Source of the DNA: an uncultured Trichormus sp.
GTDB lineage: Bacteria > Cyanobacteriota > Cyanobacteriia > Cyanobacteriales > Nostocaceae
DNA length: 46,614 nucleotides
Reading direction: 5' to 3'
Assembly (NCBI GenBank): GCA_936914905.1
Contig: CAKZGI010000329.1
Span: 1 to 46,614, forward strand
Shown here: positions 35,497 to 45,234 of the stretch, piece by piece
How the letters are laid out: each line of letters starts with the position of its first letter
How positions within the stretch are numbered: the stretch's first letter is position 1
Position numbers and translations under genes: made by a program
Notes under the pieces: model-generated
The model's database searches: none
What the model was told of the DNA's origin: nothing
What the model saw: only the letters and a program-made list of their open reading frames with translations

Positions 35497-36819
35497 TCAT
35501 CTATAATCCTGATGTTGAATACTTCGCAATTTCGCCGCATCACGCATGCCATACTCAGCACGAGTAAAGCGATTTAACTGCATTTCAAAAAACTCCCGAT
35601 TTGCCTGTAGATGCTTAGGATCTGGGTCATCTAACGGATATAAAAGTGCAGTTCTTAAGGCTTGAATTACTGCCGAAGTCACATTATACATTGAACGTTG
35701 GAAAGTCACACCCAACTGAATCAATATATCATCTTCACCCCGACAATATTGTTTGTAATAATCAACCAGATATTGCGGGAGAAAATGCAACATATCTTGC
35801 ATTAATAAAGTGGGAGGAATACCCGCAGTTCCGACAGGAAACACATCGGCATAGAGAATGCCGTAATGAAAGTCTTTTTGGTCATCTGGTACTTGTTTAG
35901 CTTGGGCATTATATGATTTTGTACCCCGGAATGGTGCCGTGCGGTAAAACACAGCTTCTACATAGGGTAAAGCAGCTTCATATAACCAAGTAAAACCTTT
36001 TGATTTGGGAATGATTTCATAACATTCACCATCAACATAAAGATGATGATAAATAGGACGACCGGCAATGGCAAAGATACCATTAACTAAGAAATTCATG
36101 GCATCAGGAACACCTTTAAAACCGCCTTCATCATAAATATCCGACATTTCAAAAAACATAGGTGCCATCACTTCCCAAAAAAGTCCTAAATTGGAGTAAT
36201 AGGACATCATGCGGCACTGTTCCAAAAACATATCAGGAAAAAGTTTATAAAGTCCTAACATTGCCGGATTTTTTTTGAAGTAAGACTTAATTGCTTGATC
36301 AGCGTTGGCTTTATATTCTTCCGAATCTAAATATCCATCAAATTGGTTAACAGGGGCATACATTTTGCGATGCCATAACATTGCTTGCATACAAGCTTCG
36401 GCAAATTCCATGTTAATTCTGTCATGGAATAAATGATGTAATATCTTTGGCATTTTGGTAGTTTCACCTTTTTCCATAAATGCCAAAAGTTCAGGATGTG
36501 CAGTAGCGATACCACGCCAAATTCTTAAATCAGCATCATCTCCAGCATAATGGTTATGCAGGTCTAAATATTCTTGTGGTAATAAGTATTTAAAGGCAGG
36601 AAGGGGATTTAAAAATACTCTTTCTGCAATATAAAGTAAGTCGCGCCAGTAGAAGTCCATTGGTACAGCATAAGCTTTATAAATACCGATGATTTGCATT
36701 AAGTTTTCCGGTGTATCTGGCAGCATTGAACCACCAGCTTCTAGACGATGAATTATTTCTGCAAATTCGTGGTCGGACGGTGGTAGTTTCTTTGTTGGTT
36801 TATCTGAAATTTGTACCAT
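35497..36819 (-). CDS. cupA: CO2 hydration protein of the NDH-1MS complex (CupA/ChpY type)
   Basis: A 440-residue protein without transmembrane helices. RLEAGGSMLPDTPENLMQII and YAGDDADLRIWRGIATAHPE are strongly characteristic of cyanobacterial CO2-hydration (Chp/Cup) proteins. Cup proteins bind the distal membrane arm of a specialised NDH-1 complex and convert CO2 to bicarbonate, coupled to electron flow. This supplies the carbon-concentrating mechanism. Several His, Cys and Glu residues (LHNHYAGDD, HHLFHDRINMEFAEACMQAM) could bind the zinc. It lies 116 bases after ndhD in the order ndhF-CA-ndhD-cup, which favours the inducible CupA type over CupB. That subtype call is inference. It is intact. 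Confidence 0.88.
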   Translation of the reverse strand: MVQISDKPTKKLPPSDHEFAEIIHRLEAGGSMLPDTPENLMQIIGIYKAYAVPMDFYWRDLLYIAERVFLNPLPAFKYLLPQEYLDLHNHYAGDDADLRIWRGIATAHPELLAFMEKGETTKMPKILHHLFHDRINMEFAEACMQAMLWHRKMYAPVNQFDGYLDSEEYKANADQAIKSYFKKNPAMLGLYKLFPDMFLEQCRMMSYYSNLGLFWEVMAPMFFEMSDIYDEGGFKGVPDAMNFLVNGIFAIAGRPIYHHLYVDGECYEIIPKSKGFTWLYEAALPYVEAVFYRTAPFRGTKSYNAQAKQVPDDQKDFHYGILYADVFPVGTAGIPPTLLMQDMLHFLPQYLVDYYKQYCRGEDDILIQLGVTFQRSMYNVTSAVIQALRTALLYPLDDPDPKHLQANREFFEMQLNRFTRAEYGMRDAAKLRSIQHQDYR

Positions 36820-36935
36820 TTTAATTTTTAAATTTAGTTAGGAAGTAGGACTATTTTGTAAATATTGGCGAATTTTAAGGCGTGAAAAATGTTCTTTAGG
36901 TTGCTATATTTTCTCCTACTGAACTCCTTCTTCCA

Positions 36936-38432
36936 TTACTTCAATGGGACTTGTGATATTACCGTTTTTTCAGGAATAGCTGCTATCATTGCTGTAGTTG
37001 TGGTTTCACTCCAACGTACTAACCAGCTAGGTTGTACTCCTAAGAAAATGATGAGGGATGCCAAAATTAAGGCTGGTATTTTTTCAGCCCAGATGACTCT
37101 AGGATAATAGGCTAAATCGTTATTGAGTTTACCGAAACAGGTACGGTTGAGGAGAATGACGAAGTAAACTGCTGTTAAACCGGAAGAGGCTACGCACAAT
37201 AATGTTGGTATGGGGAAGCTGGTAAAACTACCTTGGAAAACGATAAATTCGGCGATAAAGCCTGTTAAACCTGGAATACCGGCGCTGGCCATGCCTCCGA
37301 GAACTAGTAAGGCACTGATGAGGGGTAATCCGCGTATAGGACTCATTAAGCCGTTGAGTTTGTCTAGTTCTCTTGTGCCAACTTTGGCTTCTACAATTCC
37401 TACTAGGTGGAAGAGGATGGCTAAAATAATACCATGACTGAACATTTGAGCTACGGCACCAACTAGGGCAAGGTCGGTGCTAGAAGCTGCGGCTAGGAGA
37501 ATATAGCCCATGTGTGCGATGGAACTATATGCTACCATCCGCTTGATGTCTTTTTGAGCTATCGCTATTACTGCCCCATAAATTGCAGTGATAGCACCCC
37601 ATGTCGCTAATGTTGGTGCCACCACATTCCAAACTTGGGGAAATAAACCTAACCCAAACCGCAATAGTCCATACGTTCCTAATTTAGCTAACACACCACC
37701 TAATAAAATGGTGATAGGTGCAGAAGCTTCAACGTAAGCATCAGGTAACCAAGTATGGAAAGGAATTAAAGGAATTTTGATACCAAAACCTAGAATTATT
37801 CCCACCAATAACAGTAGCTGCATTCCTGCAGAAAGGTTTTGGGTAAAAATACCATCCATTGCAAAACTGCGAGAACCACTTAACCAGACTATCCCCAGGA
37901 ATGTTGCTAAAATTAACGCCCCGGAAACTGCGGTATAAATTAAAAATTTCATACCAGCATAGGCGCGTTTTTCTCCTCCCCAAATGGAAATTAATAAGTA
38001 AAAGGGAATTAATTCCAATTCGTAAAATAGGAAGAATAGCAGTAAATTTCCCGCCAAAAAAGCACCAGCAACGCCTCCACTGACTAATAAAATCATTGAA
38101 TGGAATAACCGAGGGCGTTCAGTATTTTGGCTGCTACTGTAAATAGCTATCCAAGTTAAGAAGCTGTTTAATACCAACATTAATATTGATAGCCCATCAA
38201 CTCCTAGTTGATAGCTTAAACCCAAGGTTTCATTCCAAGGTAAATATTCCTGAAATTGCATTCCTGGATTTTTGAGATCAAATTTGAGGAGAATGAAACC
38301 GTTCCACAACAGAACCAAAAATGACAGAGTTAAGGATACTAGTCTAATTCTATTTTTAGGAATGATTGTATCTGGCAACAGCCCGATAATAGCAGCGCCA
38401 ATAATTGGCAACCAAATTAAAATGCTGAGCAT
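36936..38432 (-). CDS. ndhD3: NAD(P)H-quinone oxidoreductase subunit 4 (NdhD3 type)
   Basis: A 498-residue antiporter-like membrane subunit with about 14 hydrophobic helices. The Glu in LLFFLFYELELIPFYLLISI (helix 5) and the Lys helices (FGIKIPLIPFHTWLPDAYVE, IAIAQKDIKRMVAYSSIAHM) are the conserved proton-channel residues of NuoM/NdhD. In cyanobacteria NdhD paralogues define the complex. Its position between ndhF/carbonic anhydrase and a cup gene assigns it to the CO2-uptake form rather than respiratory NdhD1/D2. A heptameric TAATTGG repeat lies right before its start (38431-38460). It is probably co-transcribed with its neighbours. Confidence 0.88.
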   Translation of the reverse strand: MLSILIWLPIIGAAIIGLLPDTIIPKNRIRLVSLTLSFLVLLWNGFILLKFDLKNPGMQFQEYLPWNETLGLSYQLGVDGLSILMLVLNSFLTWIAIYSSSQNTERPRLFHSMILLVSGGVAGAFLAGNLLLFFLFYELELIPFYLLISIWGGEKRAYAGMKFLIYTAVSGALILATFLGIVWLSGSRSFAMDGIFTQNLSAGMQLLLLVGIILGFGIKIPLIPFHTWLPDAYVEASAPITILLGGVLAKLGTYGLLRFGLGLFPQVWNVVAPTLATWGAITAIYGAVIAIAQKDIKRMVAYSSIAHMGYILLAAASSTDLALVGAVAQMFSHGIILAILFHLVGIVEAKVGTRELDKLNGLMSPIRGLPLISALLVLGGMASAGIPGLTGFIAEFIVFQGSFTSFPIPTLLCVASSGLTAVYFVILLNRTCFGKLNNDLAYYPRVIWAEKIPALILASLIIFLGVQPSWLVRWSETTTTAMIAAIPEKTVISQVPLK

Positions 38433-38465
38433 AATTGGTAATTGGTAATTGGTAATTGGTGATTA
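38431..38465. repeat. Heptameric tandem repeat (TAATTGG)n before ndhD
   Basis: Four consecutive TAATTGG units begin at the ndhD start codon region, with a fifth at about 38472. The repeat occupies the ribosome-binding region of ndhD, so no Shine-Dalgarno is visible. Copy number might affect translation. Confidence 0.7.
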
Positions 38466-38525
38466 CTAATGGGTAATTGGTGATTATGTTATTGAAATTA
38501 CCTTTTACCCATTTAGTTAAATGAG

Positions 38526-39236
38526 TTAACCTACTAAGCTGACTTTACCACTATCTAAGTCGTAATAACCGCCTACTATTTTGAGTTTATTAGACTTGAT
38601 TAATTCCGATAGCAACGGTGATGATTTCAAGTTCTCAATTTGCACCAGGATATTAGCTTTACAGGCGTTTTCTAATTTATCTCCTGGTTGTTCTTTAGAT
38701 TTTTCTACTCCAGGCTTAATTGCCTGTAATAAGCTACCAATTTGTCCTGGTACTTCTTCCCCCTTAAGTGTGGCACTTACAGCACCACATCTTTCATGTC
38801 CTAGTACCATGATCACTTTTGATCCTAATACTAAACTCCCATATTCTAGACTACCAATTTCTTCTGATGTAGCAACATTACCAGCAATACGACAGACAAA
38901 TAAATCACCTAAACCCTGGTCAAAAACTATTTCTGAAGGTACTCTTGAATCTGCACAACCGAGAATAGAAGCAAAGGGTTTTTGACCTTTGGCAACTTCC
39001 TGTAATCGTGAATAACTTTGGTGTCCATAGCGGCGTTTTCTGCCGACAAATCTGTCGTTACCATCCAGTAATGCCTGTAGTGCCTCGTCGGGTTCGGTAA
39101 TATATTGTGCGGTGGCAACTTCAGGTTTAACTAAGTTCGAAGCAACTCCTACAGCGACTCCTGCGCCAATTAAACCTGTGCCTAATTGCAGTAAATTCCT
39201 TCTGGAAAGATTTTTGTTTCGATGTTTGGTGTTCAC
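38526..39236 (-). CDS. Tat-exported beta-carbonic anhydrase inside the ndhF-ndhD-cup cluster
   Basis: A 236-residue protein. A twin-arginine signal (SRRNLLQLGTGLIGAGVAVG, R12-R13) with a cleavage-like ATA|Q near residue 43 predicts export to the thylakoid lumen or periplasm. The beta-CA zinc site is complete: C94 and the D96/R98 dyad in LGCADSRVP, and H147 and C150 in LGHERCGA. It interconverts CO2 and bicarbonate. It lies 68 bases after ndhF and 93 before ndhD, both on the same strand. A thylakoid beta-CA (EcaB) has been reported to associate with Cup/NDH-1 in Synechocystis. Here the gene order itself argues for the same partnership. It is intact. Confidence 0.9.
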   Translation of the reverse strand: MNTKHRNKNLSRRNLLQLGTGLIGAGVAVGVASNLVKPEVATAQYITEPDEALQALLDGNDRFVGRKRRYGHQSYSRLQEVAKGQKPFASILGCADSRVPSEIVFDQGLGDLFVCRIAGNVATSEEIGSLEYGSLVLGSKVIMVLGHERCGAVSATLKGEEVPGQIGSLLQAIKPGVEKSKEQPGDKLENACKANILVQIENLKSSPLLSELIKSNKLKIVGGYYDLDSGKVSLVG

Positions 39237-39304
39237 TAGATTTTCTACAATTAAAAAGTCAGTTATTATTGTAGATTGGCATTACCAATCTAAATCATAG
39301 TTGT

Positions 39305-41164
39305 TTAAAAAACTAAATCTATAAACTGCACACCCCAGAAAGGCCATGTTACCCAAGCACCTAAAACTCCCACACCTAATAAAACAGTGAAGGCGTAAAA
39401 TTGGGTTTGTCCATTGGTGCTATATTTTAAGCCCTCACCACCTAATAGGGAGAATAACCCGACAAAGTTAACTATGCCATCTACAACAAATAGATCCACT
39501 ATATCGGCTAATTTGGCAAGTTGAGCTACTCCAAAAATGATGGTGATTTTATAAAGTTTAGGTGTGTAAAAATCATAAGCAAGTAAGTCTTGTAAACCCT
39601 TCCAGGGTAAGTGGACTGGTTTGCAAATGTTGCCTATATAAATTACACCACCAACACTGCAGCCGAAGATACTAGACCAAATTAAAAGCAGTGCTACATC
39701 TTTATTTAAAATTGCCCAATTTGGTAATAAAGATAAACTTTGCAACACTAAAGGTAGATGTAAAACCAAGCCAAATAAAACCATCATTGGTAAAACCATC
39801 AACCAAATCGCTTCTGGTGAACGTTCACTCATTTGTTTAGGTTTACCAGCAAAGATTAAACCGAATTCTCTGGTTAAACTCAAGGCGGTTAAAGCGTTAA
39901 CACCAATAACAATTCCTACTAACCAAGGGTGTGTTCCCCATAATCCATCAGCTAATTCCATTAGTGCCCAAAAACTTCCTAGAGGGGGGAAACCAATTAA
40001 ACCTAATGTTCCGACAATAAATGCTAAACTGGAAATGGGACGACGTGACCATAAACCACCAAGTTGGGTAACATCTTGGGTGATGCTATTCCAAATAATA
40101 CCACCTGTACTCATGACTAAAAGTGCAGCAGAGATGGCGTGAGTGAGGACTAATAATAATGCTGCGTTATCTTTTTGTGTACCTACGGCGATAAAAACCA
40201 ATCCCATGTAAGCACTGACAGAATAGGATAAACAGCGTTTGATGTCAACTTGAGCGATCGCAATTAATGAACCACCAATAGCTGTGACTGCACCAATGGC
40301 TACCATGGCAGAAGAAGCTACAGGGGACAAACTAAACACAGGTTGTAATTTAATCAGCACCCATGCACCACTGGCTACTACCACTGAGTTCCGCAAAATC
40401 GTACTGGGAACAGGCCCTTCCATCGCTTCATCTAACCATAGATGTAAGGGAAACTGGGCGCATTTACCCATGGGACCGGCAATTAACGCTAAACAAACTA
40501 AGGTAATAATTGTGGGGTCTACTTTCGCAGTTTGCGCCCATATTGCTAAATCTTGATAGTTCCAAGTTCCGGCTAAAGTCCAAAGTCCTAGAACTCCCAT
40601 TAGCAAGAACAAGTCACCAACCCGCTTGGTTAAAAACGCATCTCGTGCACCACTCACAACTAGGGGTTGACTAAACCATAAACCCACTAATAAGTAGGTT
40701 CCTAACGTGAGAATTTCCAGGATTACATAACTAAAAAACAGGTTATTACATAAAGCTAAGGCAGATAAACCAGCTTCAAATAATCCTAGTAAAGAATAGA
40801 AACGTCCCCACCCCCAATCCATTTCCATGTAGCCCACAGCATATATTTGGGCTAGGAAATTTAAACCTGTAATCACAATTAATGCACCTACTGTGATGGC
40901 AGATATTTCTACATTAATAGTCAGGTTTAAACCAGCTGTGGATAGCCAAGGTATTAATACTTCTTTTGGTGGTTGATTCCAAATGGCGGTGAACGCTAAA
41001 ACGGAATGCACAAGAGATAATAATGTCATAATTAAATTGACGTAACCAGCTGGTCTTGGCCCTGTGCGCCGAATAACTCCCGGCGACCAAGGCAAGGCTA
41101 AAATACCACCTAATAAAGCATAGCAAGGGACCAACCAAACGGTCTCTAGTAAGGATTCAAACAT
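39305..41164 (-). CDS. ndhF3: NAD(P)H-quinone oxidoreductase subunit 5 (NdhF3 type)
   Basis: A 619-residue multi-spanning protein of the NuoL/NdhF family. Typical segments are LFFSYVILEILTLGTYLLVG (helix 5 Glu), FLTKRVGDLFLLMGVLGLWT, MGKCAQFPLHLWLDEAMEGP and IAIAQVDIKRCLSYSVSAYM. It is the distal proton-pumping subunit. LDEAMEGPVPST is typical of cyanobacterial NdhF. Neighbouring carbonic anhydrase, ndhD and cup genes place it in the CO2-uptake NDH-1MS complex, where its distal end receives the Cup protein. It is the first gene of the apparent operon, so promoter control by inorganic-carbon limitation should act upstream of 41164. It is intact. Confidence 0.88.
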   Translation of the reverse strand: MFESLLETVWLVPCYALLGGILALPWSPGVIRRTGPRPAGYVNLIMTLLSLVHSVLAFTAIWNQPPKEVLIPWLSTAGLNLTINVEISAITVGALIVITGLNFLAQIYAVGYMEMDWGWGRFYSLLGLFEAGLSALALCNNLFFSYVILEILTLGTYLLVGLWFSQPLVVSGARDAFLTKRVGDLFLLMGVLGLWTLAGTWNYQDLAIWAQTAKVDPTIITLVCLALIAGPMGKCAQFPLHLWLDEAMEGPVPSTILRNSVVVASGAWVLIKLQPVFSLSPVASSAMVAIGAVTAIGGSLIAIAQVDIKRCLSYSVSAYMGLVFIAVGTQKDNAALLLVLTHAISAALLVMSTGGIIWNSITQDVTQLGGLWSRRPISSLAFIVGTLGLIGFPPLGSFWALMELADGLWGTHPWLVGIVIGVNALTALSLTREFGLIFAGKPKQMSERSPEAIWLMVLPMMVLFGLVLHLPLVLQSLSLLPNWAILNKDVALLLIWSSIFGCSVGGVIYIGNICKPVHLPWKGLQDLLAYDFYTPKLYKITIIFGVAQLAKLADIVDLFVVDGIVNFVGLFSLLGGEGLKYSTNGQTQFYAFTVLLGVGVLGAWVTWPFWGVQFIDLVF

Positions 41165-41506
41165 GAATTTACCTCTATATTTGGTATGACAAATTTCTAA
41201 CAGAAATCTATATTTCGGTTGATACCTGTAGATTCTAGTTATGAAAAGTACATTCTAGTGGTGAAAATATGGCAAATTTATCTTTGCTTAACATTGTTAG
41301 CTATAGCTTATCGTTATTTGTACCAAAAGGGAATTAGTTGATTTAGATAAATACACGATATTTCCTCTAATTTATTCTTATAGTTCTATGGATTGGATTA
41401 TCGAATAAATAATATTGATTAGACTCTATGGCTATAGAAGGAGTGTCAGGAGTTAGGAGTCAGAATGTTTGAGAAATTAGTTCTAAGAATTCAGGAGTCA
41501 GGAGTT
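41165..41506. promoter_or_regulatory. Upstream region of the ndhF-CA-ndhD-cup operon, with repeats
   Basis: 342 bases that should hold the operon promoter. ATTCTAGT occurs twice (ATTCTAGTTATGAAAAGTAC, then ATTCTAGTGGTGAAAA) about 70-100 bases from the ATG. CAGGAGT-type repeats occupy 41446-41511, including a partial relative of the repeat flanking the DUF167 gene. I cannot confirm a CcmR/NdhR site by eye. Confidence 0.4.
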
Positions 41507-41689
41507 CTAGAAGGATAAAAAAGTAATTTTCAATGTCCAATGCCCAATGCCCGAATCTAAAATTATTTGCATAATAGGGGCTGGCTGCATATCGCGATAA
41601 TCGAGGATTTGGACAAAAATAAGATACGCAATAGCTAAAAGAATAGAAATTACACCTGTAATAATTGCAACTACTTTTGAACGCTCCAT
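41507..41689 (-). CDS. Small single-pass membrane protein
   Basis: A 60-residue protein. MERSKVVAIITGVISILLAI is followed by AYLIFVQILDYRDMQPAPIM. A short basic N-terminus and one transmembrane helix (about 6-28), with the RDMQPAP segment behind it, look like a conserved cyanobacterial small protein. The last 15 or so residues are encoded by a repeat-like stretch (TGCCCAATGCCC region), so the original C-terminus may have been altered. Function is unknown. Confidence 0.55.
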   Translation of the reverse strand: MERSKVVAIITGVISILLAIAYLIFVQILDYRDMQPAPIMQIILDSGIGHWTLKITFLSF

Positions 41690-41973
41690 AGTATTTTCTC
41701 TGAAAAGAGTAATTAGACTTTTTAAGGGAAGGGTAAAGGTTGTTCTTTCCCCCTACTAGTACTGCAAGGCGGAATTCAAAATTCAAAATATTGCTTCGAG
41801 CAGGCTGCACCAACAAAATTCAAAATGTATACGGCATGAGCTTTTGAGAGATTTGGAATGGTTGGTTTATTTACATGGTTGGTTTATTTACGCCGTGCCG
41901 TCATTACCTGTCAAAATGTCTTTCACAGGTAATGACAGGAACAAAATTTCTTTTCTTCCCCTGCTTCCCCTGC

Positions 41974-44652
41974 TTAGCTTCCCCGGTCATTTTTGGGTTG
42001 GCAGACTACTATACCCCTACAATTAACCATTTTTTTATTGGACATCAGTTCTGTTACTTGTTGGATAGACAGCGGTTTATAGAACAGATATCCTTGCACG
42101 TCATCACAATTAATCTACCTCAAGAAATTTAGTTATTCAGGGTTTTCTACTCCCTCAGCAATCAGCCTTAAACCTAAACTCCTTCCTAAGTCAACTATAG
42201 CCTTGATGATATAAGCTACTTTATGATCTGTGGTCAGTTCGCTGACAAAAGACTTGTCGATTTTTATATTGTGGAGTGGTAAAACCTGTAGACGGTGCAG
42301 AGAAGAATGACCTGTACCAAAATCATCTATGGAAATGAGTACACCCATGGCCTCTAAATTTTTCAGTACAGCTGTGGTAAATTCTATATTCTGAATGGTA
42401 GTTGTTTCTGTAATTTCTAACTCCAAAAATTGCGGATCAAGATCTTTTACGTCTAAAATCCCTGGTACTGTTTCCACCAGTTTGGGTTGGCGAAACTGCT
42501 TGAGTGAAAGGTTTACTGCCACCGTCATGGGTGGGAAACCTCCATTTTCGCAAGGTTTATTTTGAGTGCGGGCTTATTTGAGTACCCATTCACCGATGGG
42601 GACAATTAATCCACTAGCTTCTGCTAAAGGAATAAACACGCTGGGAGCAACGATTCCCATTTCTGGGTGATACCAGCGCAATAGAGCTTCCATGCCAGTA
42701 ATTTCTTCTATGAAGATCTTAACCCGTGGCTGGTAATACAGGAGAAATTATTCTCGTTCTAGAGCATGGCGTAAGCTTTTATCTAAACTCAACAGTTCAG
42801 GAGTTTTTGTACTCAGGGATTTTCCATAAAACTGGTAGTTATTTCTGCCTTCGTCTTTGGCGTAGTATAAAGCGCCATCTGCATGCTGGATTAGTTAGGG
42901 TTTCAGCATTAGGACTTTGTTCATTGAGCATGGCTATACCCAGACTGGGACTTATGTAAAGTTCGTGTCCGTGCAAATAAAAGCTATTTTCCAAGGCTGC
43001 TAAAATTCTCGTAGATGCCTGGATGACTTCTTCGCTATTAGAGATTTGAGGGAGTAGGAGGGTAAACTCATCACCTCCCCAACGAGGAATAATGTCTCCT
43101 AATCTCACGGAGTGTCAGATTCTTTGGGCGACGTTTTGTAAAAATTCGTCTCATAGTGTGTGTCCCAAGGTGTCATTGATGATTTTGAAACGATATAAAT
43201 CGAGGATCATGACAGCTAGACAGTTCTGCTCTTGATCTTCAATTGCTTGATCTATTGCTTTGGTAAGTAGATCGTTAAACTGCAAGCGATTGGGCAAACC
43301 GGAAAGTAGGTTATGCAGGGCTTGGTAACGAATTTTTTCTTCTACCTGCTGACGCTGACGAGCACTGCTGATAATAGCGGATATGGTGAATAGACTAGAT
43401 TTTTCATGGGTTGACCAATGACACTCAGAGGTACAGTCTGCTAAACCCAGGTAGCCCCAAAAATCTTCGTCTAATTGGAGGGGTACAAACAGGATAGACT
43501 GAATTTTGTCTTGACTCAGGAGTTGTTTTTCTGTAGTGGGAAACTCTTAGAGGAGTCCGCCAATGGGCTGTCAACTTGATAGATTATTGTACCAATGCTC
43601 TAGCCCAGAAGTCTGATAAGATTGATTTTGCCAAAGGTGTTGGCATGATGGGATGCCAGTTCTTGTCCATTCAAACTGTAGGCTCGTTGCCATGTCCCCT
43701 GTTAGGTAATGGGGATGGTTTTGAAAAAGATAGATGTGATGACTATTGGCAGCTGCACCAAAGCTAGCAAGTGCTTTTTCTATTGCTATTTCATAGTTCA
43801 TTTCTGCCAGTAAATAATTGGCAGCTTCAGCCACTCCTTGCAGCAAGCGATCGCGCTGTCGTAATTCCACTTCTGCGTTCTTTTGATCAGTAATTTCTCT
43901 AATTAAAAAAGTTCTAATTAAATCGAACAGCTTGTTCAAAAATTTCTCCCTATACTTCTACCTCTCGCGTAAAAGATTTATCCTTTTGATTGGCAACAGC
44001 ATGGAGCAGCTCTACCAAAATTGGGTGTTCTTTAACAATTTCCCTGAGTCTGGGAAACTTAAGACTTGCTGCTGGATTCAAATAGGTAATATTTCCTTCG
44101 GAATCCATTTCGATAATTGGATTGGGTATCAGTTCTGGAAAAGAGGCCAATCGAGTTAAAACAGTATCACCAGATCCTTCAATGCCAGTCTCATGAATAA
44201 TGAGAGTATCAAAAGGATTAGCAGGATTTCCTTGCTCTAAAAGAAACCCAGACAAGTCTCCAGATTAAAAAGAAGTGCCAAATCCCTCATCTGACAAGTT
44301 GGAAATAGCATAGTATTTTAGCTTGTGCTTGGGGATTGCCAAAAGCAACCGTGTCTCGATGCTGGAGGTTATGAGAAAACTGTTTAGTGCCATTAATAAA
44401 TATGCTGTTGGTACTTCTTTTCCCGTTGAAGTCACCATCAATAATACGAGACCCATATTTATCAGTATTAGGAACAGTAACACGCAATTTTATTGCGTTC
44501 TGTCTTGACACAAACCGATAACGGAGAACAATAGCGTTTCTAGTATCCCTTCCCAAAGAGTACATAGTCTCTAACAGGGGGATAGTTTGCTGTCCTTCTG
44601 TATCTCGGACAACCAATAGGTCGCGTATTTTGTCCCGTTCATTTTCTGCCAT
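41974..44652 (-). pseudogene. Decayed FHA-PAS-GAF-GGDEF-EAL cyclic-di-GMP protein
   Basis: From ATG 44650-44652 the minus strand encodes an FHA domain (YSLGRDTRNAIVLRYRFVSR, then RIIDGDFNGKRSTNSIFING). A PAS-like domain follows (ELIPNPIIEMDSEGNITYLN, 44255-43950). A GAF domain spans 43939-43400 (QRDRLLQGVAEAANYLLAEM). A GGDEF domain is near 43370-42840 (IIPRWGGDEFTLLLPQI), and an EAL domain is at 42760-41974 (LISIDDFGTGHSSLHRLQVL, IAEGVENPE then TAA, CDDVQGYLFYKPLS). Frameshifts and TAA, TAG and TGA stops separate nearly every domain. The intact ancestor would have been a soluble diguanylate cyclase/phosphodiesterase able to dock phosphothreonine partners through FHA. Confidence 0.88.
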
Positions 44653-44757
44653 ACCTTGTCCTTGAAATTCTCATATCTGTGATTCTGTTCTGCAACAATA
44701 TGGCTACTAGAAGTCCGAATTTTCTTGCCAAGCTTCAAAACTCAACTTCAAGAGTTT

Positions 44758-45234
44758 TTAGACCAAGTTCTTATAAAGTCTGAGTAAGCGCAACCAGCGT
44801 AGCCAGATTTTAGCAGGTTGATCAAAAAATGTAAAAATATCGCCAAAACGCAAATTAGTTTTCTGATGGTGTAGCCAATGTTGTTCAGGAGTAGTAATAA
44901 ATAACAACTGACATAACAAAGTTATGAATTTAGGTGTTTGCCAACCAAAAGCATTGATATGTCTCCACCATACATGAAATTGACCCAAAAACAAACCAGA
45001 GATTACATCGAGAGGAGATAAATTCAACAAACATAAAGCTACCAGTAAGTATGGTAAAGCACCTAAAATACCATCTAAAAGCACCTGATAATTGAATGTT
45101 AAAATAGCATAGTGGCGAAAGCCCTTTTTCCAAGGGTGGTGTCTTGTCAAATGAAGGCTAGCAGAAACGTGCTAAAGTGAAAGTAAATCGCCTAAAAACA
45201 GTAACAACCAAGCAAGGACAATAACCTCAAGCAT
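44758..45234 (-). pseudogene. Sterol desaturase/fatty acid hydroxylase family gene with early stop
   Basis: ATG 45232-45234, preceded by GAGGAG, opens MLEVIVLAWLLLFLGDLLSL. TAG follows at 45172-45174 (codon 21), then the same frame runs uninterrupted to 44758. It includes the di-iron histidine clusters HLTRHHPWKKGF, QFHVWWRHINAFG and EQHWLHHQKTNLRF, plus two membrane helices. The spacing HxxxHH ... HxxHH fits the sterol desaturase superfamily of membrane oxygenases. Initiation at the TTG near 45150 could in principle yield a 130-residue protein keeping RHHPW but losing the first helix and the first His. Most likely it is inactive. Confidence 0.72.

Noticed and set aside
41844-42132. Overlapping plus-strand frames of 60 and 85 codons
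   Set aside because: They are antisense to the degraded C-terminus of the EAL domain, which explains the sequence better.
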